Below are positions 1-7,987 of a stretch of DNA of 24,445 bases, in pieces. A program made the translations under genes and the position numbers. Within the stretch, counting starts at the first letter, position 1, and every line of letters begins with the position of its first letter. Source of the stretch: Ichthyophthirius multifiliis (Eukaryota > Ciliophora > Oligohymenophorea > Hymenostomatida); NCBI RefSeq assembly GCF_000220395.1, contig NW_004086214.1:1-24445 (forward strand). Reading direction: 5' to 3'. The notes under the pieces were generated by a model. It saw only the letters and a program-made list of their open reading frames with translations, ran no database searches and was not told the DNA's origin.

Positions 1-1540
1 TTGTGTAATTATTGTTTTATGATCACTACTTCCGATCTATTAAATTATTTTTGAAGAAATAAAAGATTTTAGTTAGTGATTACGAGGTCAATCGTATTAG
101 TTTAAATGAGTTGGCTAAGTATTTAGAATCTGTAGATTATATTTTTGTAGGAAAGAATTAAGTTTTTTACTAATTTGTTTTGGGTTGTTATTAAAATCGC
201 CAGGAATTACAAGTTAAGGATTATTATATCTATAGAGTAATTAATCTATTTCTTAAAATTATGTTTTTAATAAGGGGAAATCATTTTGATTAGGGATATA
301 TATTCCAATAATTAGAATTTTGGAATTATTATTTAGATGTATTATGACTATTTTTAATTCTGGTGATAAAGTGGAGATTTCTTAGGAGTGGTACTATTTA
401 TGAATTAAGATAGATACTCCTCCTCCTGTTTGATCCTCCTAACGAGTATAATTAAAGGAGATATAAGGGTTAGTATTAATCCTTTCTTGAGGTTTTAGCC
501 AAGTTTCGCAAATTATTAAGACTTAAGCATTGTTTTATAAAGCCATATTTATAAGTAATTCTTATTTATTTCTTATTGTACGTAAGTTTGTGCTAATGAT
601 TGTGATATTATTGAATGTGTGTGTTATCTGTCTTTCTTTATATATATATTATATAAGTTTTTTAAAAAAGGTTGATTTGGAGGAATGTTTATTATTTTTT
701 GATTATCCAAAGATTATTAATTATTATTATGGTTTAAATTCAGGGTAGGAATGTTAGGTTTGAAATCTTTCATTATTCATTCTATTGTTCTATTTTATTT
801 ATTCCTGTATTAGTCTGTCTTAAAGCATTTATAGTCCCTTTAACGTTTTGATTTCTTTTCTCATCTCTAAATTTTTAACTTTTTTGGTTTAGTGAACAGT
901 TTCTATCCTGATTCTTATTTTTTCGAATGAAGTCTGTAATTTGTTTTTAGTCTTGCTATAAATGTTAGTCTCATTAAGAATTTTTATTATTTTTTCCTTA
1001 ATTATGATTTTTTTTAAGGGAGAAGTTACAATCCTTTCTAGAGCTATTAGATTTTGAGTTAGATTACTCTACAATTCTTTAAAAATACTAGGATGAACAA
1101 TTTATTGCTTTTGAATTCAAAGAATTAGGTATTGTTTATTAATTAATTAGATTAGTAAAAGTCTTGTAATCAAAATTTTTTGTTATCTATTTTTATTTAG
1201 ATTAACTTTTTTTATATGTTTAGTATTAAATTATGGTCCTCTTGTAAGAATGTATGAGAAAGCAATAAATCTATTTTAAGCATCTTCTGTATTTTCGTAA
1301 GAAATGAAATCAAAGTTAATCTTTTTTAGACATATAAGATTTTACCTGAATAAGAAAATTTATTTATAATAATAAGGTAAAATTAGCTCTGTTACAAGCT
1401 TAAACAGAAATAAGCTCATAAGATTTTAGGGCTCCAAGTATGCAAGATTGAATAGTCCTTATTTGTAATTTATTAGAAATTTTAATAATGTTGGTATGAG
1501 AAAAATTCTTATTTATATATTTAATTATCCATTTATTGTT
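1..1540 (-). mobile_element. Decayed LINE (non-LTR retrotransposon), endonuclease end, cut by window edge
   Basis: Read on the minus strand with TAA/TAG as Gln, 1-600 gives an AP-endonuclease-like (EEP) domain typical of LINE ORF2. Landmarks in order are NLRTIRNKQELL (about 590-545), VLIICETWL (about 525-495), GGGVSILI, LIIGIYIPNQND, VIPGDFNNNP (about 215-180), TIDLVITNQNL (about 95-65) and SDHKTIIT near 30-5. These correspond to the catalytic E, the GDFN, the D-x-(V/I)-ITN and the S-D-H signatures of the family. Upstream (600-1080) lies a K/E/Q-rich, probably coiled-coil stretch. Open but less certain sequence continues to about 1540. The copy is broken: a TGA at 1117-1119, a frame change near 90-100 and another near 20-35. 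The reverse transcriptase would lie left of position 1. Base composition is clearly less AT-rich than its flank. An older inactive copy is likely, and the exact right end is not defined. Confidence 0.85.
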
Positions 1541-1560
1541 TATTTGTTTTTAAATAATTT

Positions 1561-1595
<35 letters not shown>

Positions 1596-2086
1596 TATAT
1601 AATCTTAATATAATATACTATTTTTTTATTTTTTATTTTATATTTTATATAAACTAATAAATTAATCTTATTTATTTTTTTTTCTTTTAATTAATATCTT
1701 AATATATTTTTTAATTTAACTTTATCAAATATTTTGAATATAGGGGAAAAAAATAAAAAAAAATATGCTTAATTTATACCATTTATTTTTATATTTTTTA
1801 AATATTAAAAACAAAAATACAATTGTAAACATATTTTTAATATTTCTTAAAATTTATATTTGTAAAAATCATAATAATAATTTTTTTATTTTAATAAAAT
1901 CTATAAGAACTATATAAATAATACAATAGAATAAATATATTAAAATGATTTCATAATTTTTATTTTTTTAAAACAATCATAAATATAGTAACATATAGTA
2001 AAATTAAAAAAATAAAAATAACAACTAAATATTTAACAAAATTATTTATATAAATAATATATAAATATATATTAAAAATATTAATT
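1541..2086. other. AT-rich gap between LINE relic and first gene
   Basis: Almost pure A/T with homopolymer runs and one (AT)n tract at 1566-1590. No gene, tRNA or repeat end was recognised. The sudden fall in G and C near 1540 is the practical boundary of the LINE remnant. Confidence 0.6.
1566..1590. repeat. (AT)n microsatellite
   Basis: Perfect alternating TA run of about 25 bases in intergenic DNA, just right of the LINE remnant. Confidence 0.9.
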
Positions 2087-3034
2087 ATGGATTTGAAAAA
2101 TTATTAATAAAAATTTGAAGGATATTTAACATATGATTATCATGAATTTTAACATTTACTTTCTTAGTAAAATGATATTCAGAATTTATATTCATCTTTA
2201 TAAGTAAATAATAACTAAAATTTAATAACTAATTACGATAAAGCGAAATAATTTTATAGTTTAATAAATAATCATCATTAATAAAAAAGTAATGAAATAT
2301 TTAATAATTAATATATTTAATATTTAGATGATTAATAAGTTAGTACTAATTTAAATAACTAGATTAGTTGTGGTAATAGTATACATAATAAAGAAGATGT
2401 AACTGATTAAGATATATTTAATTAGTTTTTGATGTAATTGGACTTCAAAAATATGAATAATACTGTAGATTCTCTTTTAATGGAATAATTTAACTGTTTA
2501 TTATAAATAAAGGAACATTTTATTATGTTGTAAAATTATATTAGAAAATTAACTTAAAATGATACTGATTTACAATATGATTATTTAAAAGACTAGTTTA
2601 AATAAATGTTATATTAATTTGAAAATATGATAAATTCAATTTCAGAATAAATAAATCCTGTGGCTTTCAGTGTGTGTTATTTTAAGTGTATTGAATATTT
2701 AAAATTTTTTTAAGAATTTATAGATTTAAGATAAAATAATAATAGTTTAAATAATTAATAATAAAATAATAATTAAATTAATTAAAGAGAAATATTAATT
2801 AAATGTATAAAAATATATGTATAATGGTATAAAACTAGTTAGAAAAAATAAAAAAAAGAAATTAATATAAATACAATTAAAAATGAAATATTATAGTTTA
2901 TTATGTAAAAAGAATAAATTTCCTCCTTTTAAATGTGTAATTAAAAATATTTATTAGCCCCTAGAAAAAGTTATAAAATTAAAAATATGTTAAAAAAATA
3001 ATATAATAAAGATTTTTATAATAATTCTAATTGA
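2087..3034 (+). CDS. Hypothetical Gln/Asn-rich protein, 315 aa, single exon
   Basis: One uninterrupted frame under the ciliate code runs from ATG 2087 to TGA 3032-3034. I do not recognise the family. The N-terminus reads MDLKNYQQKFEGYLTYDYHE. The middle (about residues 110-215) looks helical with mixed hydrophobic and charged residues (MEQFNCLLQIKEHFIM, DYLKDQFKQMLYQFENMINS, VCYFKCIEYLKFFQEFIDL). An Asn/Gln-rich linker at about 216-232 follows, then a basic C-terminal third (KKQKKEININ, LLAPRKSYKIKNMLKKQY). No signal peptide or membrane segment is evident. Codon use (TAA and TAG mixed with CAA, and scattered GC-containing codons) differs from the flanking A/T noise, which supports real coding. 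The upstream frame is open but has no other ATG nearby, so 2087 is chosen. It could be a cytoplasmic or nuclear scaffold; no function is claimed. Confidence 0.75.
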
Positions 3035-3113
3035 TATATAATATTAATTAATACTTATTAAAATTTTATATTAAATATAATTTATAAAATGTATTTTATT
3101 TAATTTATTATAA

Positions 3114-3138
<25 letters not shown>
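3114..3138. repeat. (AT)n microsatellite
   Basis: Alternating AT run about 80 bases downstream of the stop of the hypothetical gene. Confidence 0.9.
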
Positions 3139-3145
<7 letters not shown>

Positions 3146-3540
3146 TTCTTATTAGTTATATTTTTTTTTATATTAAGGAATCCAATGTTTAAAATTAATT
3201 TAAAAAATATTTAGTTTACTTTAAAATATATTATTTTTATAAATAAATAATAAGAAAATTTAAAATAAATATTTATTTTATTATTATTGTTTTTTCTTTA
3301 TTATAAATCAAAAAAAACATATTTTGTTATTTATAGTATTAATTATTTTTTATAATATTTCTTTATTTTAATTTATATTTATTAGTTATTGACTAACTTT
3401 TACATATATCTTCTTTTTATTATTTAAAAAATAACTTTAGAAGCTAAATTATAATTAATTACATTTTTAATATTTAAAATTAGTAATTTTAAAGTAATTA
3501 TATTAAATTATAATAATAAAATTTATGTCATTAATTTTTT

Positions 3541-3853
3541 ATTTTTATTTCTTTTAGTAATGTATTATTATTTTGACGTTTATATATTTATGTTAAATTT
3601 TTTTTAGACTTTGTTTTTTAGTGATGTGTTTATTCTTGATTTTTCTATGATATTTTAGAATCTAGATGCTTTATATAACTTTTTTTTATGGTTATATAGA
3701 TTGATTTTAAGGCTAGAATTAAGTTGTTATAAAGAATATTAATAAGTAGCTTTTTAATTTTATTTTATTTATACGAATTTAAGTAATAAACTTGAATATG
3801 ACATTTAATGCTTAAGCGTTCCAAGTATTATTTAACAAAATTTTTAAATTCAT
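3541..3853 (-). other. Possible small minus-strand coding segment
   Basis: This stretch is enriched in C on the minus strand relative to its surroundings and has two overlapping open frames. One begins at ATG 3804 (MSYSSLLLKFVQIKQNQ) and the other at ATG 3853 (MNLKILLNNTWNAQALNV), which stays open to a TGA at 3308-3310. Neither resembles a family I know. TGA is rare by chance in DNA this AT-rich, so openness alone is weak evidence. It could be a short gene, a decayed one or just a compositional bump. Confidence 0.25.
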
Positions 3854-4076
3854 TAACAAAGTTAACATTATTATTTATTTTTTTTAAGTTTAAATTTTTT
3901 TTTTTTTTTAAATTGATAGATATAATATAAATTATTTACTTATTACAGTTTTTTAATATATAATTAAAAATATTAGAATTTTATTTATAAAATGAAATAT
4001 ATATATATAAATAATATTAATAATATTTTTTATAAGTTTAGCTAAACATTTTTAAAAAATTAATTTTTTAAAACAA

Positions 4077-5023
4077 ATGAGTTTATAAATATGTAATTAA
4101 GAAGAAACCAGTCAAAAAATTGAAAATTTTAGTAAAAATTAACCAAAAAATATTGAAAAAAAGCCTGCCAAAAAGGATGCCCCAAAAAAGAAAAAAAATC
4201 CAGAAAAAGAAAAGATTGAAAAAGAAATTACTGAAAAAGAAAAAACCGAAAAACCTAAAAAAGTGAAAGACTAAAATAAAGTATCTTTTTTTTAAAAAAA
4301 AAGAAAAATAAAAAAAAAAAATGAATAAAAAAGCTAAATTATTTTTATAATAAATAGGATAAAGAAAAAAAAGATGCTAAATGTAATAATACATAAGCTA
4401 AAAATCAATTCTCAGATAAAGATTATTAATATTTGATTGAATATGTAAAATAAGCAAACAAACCATTTAATGCCGCTACAATAGAAAGTAATTTAAAGGC
4501 AAAAACATAATTCAAAAAATTATCTTTAGAAAGTGCTTTATAATAAGGAGTTACCGATAATTCACTTAAAAAAAAGGTTTATGGTAGTTCCGTTGTTTTT
4601 TGGTTTAATTAGGCTTAGCTAGAAAGTGTTAGTAAAGAAGAAATATAAGAATTAACATAATAAATAGTAAATACAAATACTGAATATTCAGAATTTTCTT
4701 AATAATTAAGAACTTTAAATTAATAATTGACCAAAATTATGATGGAAAAAACAGATTAGTAATTATTAGAAGAAATATAAAGATATACAAATTTAATTTA
4801 AAAATAAGAAGAATAATTAACTTTTTATTAAAGCGATTAATTCATTTAAGTTGAAGAGAATGAATGCAAACAAATAGAAGAAAAAGTTCAGAACATAGAA
4901 TCTACATATAAAAAAAGAAAAAGAATTTGTGAAGATGGAGTAAAGGAAATTATTGAAAATAATGAAGAATAAGCCAAAACATTATAAGAAATGTTTGAAA
5001 TTATGGGAATGGATTAAGAATGA
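4077..5023 (+). CDS. HOP2: HOP2 (TBPIP/PSMC3IP) meiotic homologous-pairing protein
   Basis: HOP2 partners MND1 to stimulate Dmc1/Rad51 strand invasion in the meiotic nucleus. Model: exons 4077-4280 and 4358-5023, intron 4281-4357 (77 nt, GTATCT...AATAG, phase 0), 289 aa. The intron length is not a multiple of three, and splicing restores the frame. Residues 1-80 form a Lys/Glu/Pro-rich extension. Residues about 88-152 match the family winged helix (YLIEYVKQANKPFNAATIES, then KKKVYGSSVVFWFNQ, like the KxYGKQxxYxxxQ region). A Gln/Leu-rich coiled coil follows (about 155-215). The C-terminus has the typical YKKRKRICEDGVKEIIE segment and ends FEIMGMDQE, like the family EExGIETDE end. The charged N-terminal extension is longer than in yeast or human Hop2 (about 215 aa). 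A paralogue specialised for one nucleus cannot be excluded. Confidence 0.88.
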
Positions 5024-5090
5024 AAGTTTATATATGTTTATGTATAAAATCAGATATTTGTAGTCATTATAAATATATAAATAATAATAA

Positions 5091-5122
<32 letters not shown>

Positions 5123-5575
5123 TATAATATGTATATATATATATATTTGAAATAATGTTCGCTCTATTAAAAAGTTATATAATATGCTCAAAAATATATA
5201 ATATAAAAAACTTATTTAAAATGAAAATGAATATTATATTTTAATAAAAAAAAGCTAAAATACTTTATTTTTTTAAGATTATTTAAAATTTTTAAAATTA
5301 TCTTTAATAAAATTTATTTTTTGTTTGATAAGAATAATATAAAAAGAAAGAAACTCAAATTAATATTAAATAAAAAATATTATATTATTTATTTAAAATA
5401 CATATTATGATAAATAATAATATTATTAAATAAGAAAAAAAATATTAAATATTTAATAAATTTAAACTTCTAATTTGAGAATTATTTGAACTAATATTAT
5501 TAAATATATATTAAATTTATAAAAATTTTATAAAATATAACAAAAAAATAAAATATAAAAACTTTTTTATTATTA
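5024..5575. other. AT-rich region between convergent genes
   Basis: Holds the 3' flanks of HOP2 (+) and the small membrane-protein gene (-). There is an interrupted (AT)n block at 5093-5146. No RNA gene or extra reading frame is supported. Confidence 0.6.
5093..5146. repeat. Imperfect (AT)n tract
   Basis: Alternating AT broken by single extra A or G bases (TATAATATATAT, ATATGTATAT), downstream of HOP2. Confidence 0.85.
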
Positions 5576-5907
5576 TCAAAAATTGCTTAAGTTTTTTATA
5601 AAATTAGATTTGTGAGGATTATGTGCTAATATAATCATATTATAGGCTTCTTATTTAGCTATTCTTTTCTCAACCTTAATTAAATACACATAAATATATT
5701 TACTGTAATAAAAATAAAAAATACTCTTTCTTCTAATGGATATACTTCAGAGTAAAAATCATAAAGTATTAATGGAGCATAAGAGCATATTACAAAAAAT
5801 AAAAATAAAGAGTATTATTTTTTAAAATAGCCAATAGGTTAATATATTTTTTTATATTTTATATTTCCCTAATATTAAAATTAGTGTTAAAAATTAGGAT
5901 ACTCCAT
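5576..5907 (-). CDS. Small single-pass membrane protein, 93 aa, two exons
   Basis: Start ATG is at 5907-5905. Preferred model: exon 1 5907-5725, intron 5724-5675 (50 nt, GTATTT...TTAAG, phase 0), exon 2 5674-5576 ending in TGA. The product begins MEYPNFQHQFQYQG. It has one hydrophobic segment at about residues 33-50 (LFLFFVICSYAPLILYDF), then a charged helix (YPLEERVEKRIAKQEAYNMI) and a polar tail (LAHNPHKSNFIKNLSNF). The size and plan (short basic N-terminus, one membrane helix, charged coiled tail) resemble small accessory subunits of mitochondrial inner-membrane complexes, but this is inference only. Without splicing the frame also stays open: it reads across the donor into VFFIFITVNIFMCIQL and stops at 5635-5637 (90 aa, two membrane segments). 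The spliced form is preferred because coding-like composition continues to 5576 and the intron is nearly pure A/T. Confidence 0.62.
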
Positions 5908-6036
5908 AAAATATTACAAATATAATTTGTTAAATAAAATAATTATATTAAAAATATGATAAAAAGGATATTTAAATTTGTAAAAAAAATATTTATATAA
6001 ATAAAAAAAATATTAAAGAATAAAAGAACTAAAAAA

Positions 6037-6084
<48 letters not shown>

Positions 6085-6229
6085 TAATTTTATTTTTTTT
6101 AAAAAATATTAATAAATAAATATATAATATTTATATATTTTAAAATTATATATTTAATCATTTTTATATATAATTATATATATATATTTTTTTTTTATTT
6201 TTTTTTTGAATATTGATTTTTTTTAATTC
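5908..6229. other. AT-rich gap with long (AT)n tract
   Basis: Holds the upstream side of the small membrane gene (-) and the 3' side of the CCCH gene (-). A perfect (AT)n run of about 42 bases lies at 6039-6081 and poly-T runs lie at 6188-6207. No gene was recognised. Confidence 0.6.
6039..6081. repeat. (AT)n microsatellite
   Basis: Perfect alternating AT run of about 42 bases, among the longest in the window. Confidence 0.92.
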
Positions 6230-6979
6230 TCAATACTAAATCTTTCCATACTACTATTACATACCCATATAATAAGGTTATTGTAAATTCATAGCATTGT
6301 TGTATTAAGAAAGCATTTATTATTATTAATTATAAATGGTTTAATAATAAATCTAAGCATTAGTATAGATAGTTTGATATTATTATTTTTCTTCTTCTGT
6401 TCTAGCCGGATCTTTCATAATTTCATTTACTATTTAATATGCGCTATTTTAATCTCCTGCTCTTGCATATTATTAAGCAAATTATAATTTTTTTAAAGTA
6501 TTGAGATCATTTTTAAAGACTTATTCGAGATTCGAAATAATTGAAATTAATAAAAGTGAGTCTTAGTTATTTAACAATAGAGATTATTAAGGAGTACCCT
6601 AGTTCATATTTGAGGATAGCATTTCAACATCTCCATGAGCAAAAGAACATCCGTTTTAATTTTTGCAATATCCCTTTTAGAAATATTAGCATTTGATTGT
6701 CTTGTAATTATTGCATAGAACTTTAGGTTGGGAATTTGGAATGTTTACAGGGATAGGATCAGTAGTTGTTCTTAGTTCTTCCATTCCATGGGCAAAATGA
6801 CAGGCTTAACCAAGTTGACAATTTCCATTTTTGAAATGGCGGCAAAGACTTGTTTTGTATTTTCCGGTTGAGATAACAGGGGTTTATATCACTTAAAATC
6901 TTTAGCTTGGAGATGCTTAGGGGTTTTAGTTAGGGATTTGTTGTTAGTAATAATTATATGGTTATTATTGTTAGGACAT
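6230..6979 (-). CDS. Tandem CCCH zinc-finger RNA-binding protein, 249 aa
   Basis: Single exon, ATG 6979-6977 to TGA 6232-6230. Two CCCH fingers of the C-x7-C-x5-C-x3-H type are visible. Finger 1 has C46, C54, C60 and H64 (YKTSLCRHFKNGNCQLGQAC then HFAH). Finger 2 has C97, C105, C111 and H115 (YKTIKCQYFQKGYCKNQNGC then SFAHG). Each is preceded by the YKT lead-in of TIS11/tristetraprolin-like and protist C3H proteins, whose usual role is binding AU-rich RNA to control mRNA stability or translation. The spacing between the fingers (about 32 residues from H64 to C97) is much longer than the 18-residue linker of tristetraprolin. Ancestry in a different C3H subgroup is therefore likely. The N-terminus (MSQQQQPYNYYQQQ) and the C-terminal third (after residue 200) are Gln/Tyr/Asn-rich, a low-complexity make-up common in RNA-granule proteins. 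It is divergent from the ankyrin gene, which begins about 1 kb away. Confidence 0.9.
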
Positions 6980-7987
6980 ATCTTTGGTTTGGTTTTTGGT
7001 ATGTTTTTGATTGTTTTTTTTTTATTTGTGTGTTGAGGATTATATTATTATATTTTTAATATATGGTGTTTTTATAATTTTGTTATTATAATTGAGTTTT
7101 TATTCTATAGCTTATATTTATTATATTCTTGTAATATATTGTATTATATTATATAATCTATTATATACAATATGGTTTGTTGTTTTTGGGTTTTTTTTTT
7201 TTTTTTTTAGTTTTTTTTTTTTAAATTAATTATTTATAATTATTTTTGAGTTTTTGTTTGTATTTAAAATAGATTTTATTTAGATTCGTGTGTTTTAAAA
7301 GATAAAATTATTATTTTTTTTTTTTCCTTAATATTATTTTAAATTTAGTAATAAAGACTAAATATATAAAAATTATATAAATATTTAAAGTTAAATAAAT
7401 ATTTCAATAATTATAATTATTAATTATTTTTTTTTCAATTTTTAAAAAAACCAAAATTTTTATTTTAATAGTATATTACTATCAGAAAAAATTAATTTTA
7501 TTTAAATAATTTTATATTTTATATATTATAAATATATACTTTTATTTATAGATAATAATTTTAAAAAAGTAAATTATCGAATTTATTATATAAAATTTAT
7601 AAATTTTAAAAACTATAAATAAAATAAAAATTATTGCTTATTCTTTATTTATCTATATGACTATTTTTTTTTTTTTTGATGTTTAAGAAGTTTTTTTACA
7701 AATACTATTTTATTATTAAAAATATAAATTATTTTTTAAATAATAATATAATAAATAAATTATATTTTATAAATAAAATATAAACATTATTATTTGAAAA
7801 AAATAAACACGAACAAAAAATACATATTTAAAATTTAATAAAAATATAAAATAATAAATATAATTTTATGATTAAAAAGTTTTAAAATAATTAAGCAAAT
7901 ATAGTATTTTAAATTTATATATATATAAAATAAAAATAAATATCATAAAAATATTTATTCTATTATTATAATAATTACATAAATAAA
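6980..7987. other. AT-rich region between divergent CCCH and ankyrin genes
   Basis: Must contain both promoters. 6980-7320 is noticeably richer in G (plus strand) and is probably the 5' leader of the CCCH transcript. Poly-T tracts occur at 7190-7209 and 7212-7223, 7313-7325 and 7665-7678. No TATA box can be singled out in DNA this rich in A/T. No other gene was seen. Confidence 0.5.

Larger units (their letters stand above)
3035..4076. other. AT-rich intergenic region
   Basis: Mostly A/T with an (AT)n tract at 3114-3138 and poly-T/poly-A runs near 3895-3910. Only 3541-3853 is visibly richer in G (plus strand) than the rest; see the separate low-confidence minus-strand entry. No other feature was recognised. 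Confidence 0.5.

Noticed and set aside
530-748. Plus-strand 72-aa hydrophobic frame
   Set aside because: It lies antisense to the LINE endonuclease, whose minus-strand reading matches a known domain.
3780-3850. Possible structured RNA (tRNA or snoRNA) around GCTTAAGCGTTCC
   Set aside because: There is a short palindrome but no cloverleaf, no box A/B and no C/D or H/ACA pattern I can support.
4982-5191. Minus-strand open frame coding Ile/Tyr repeats
   Set aside because: It is the reverse of an (AT)n tract and overlaps the end of HOP2; there is no coding composition.
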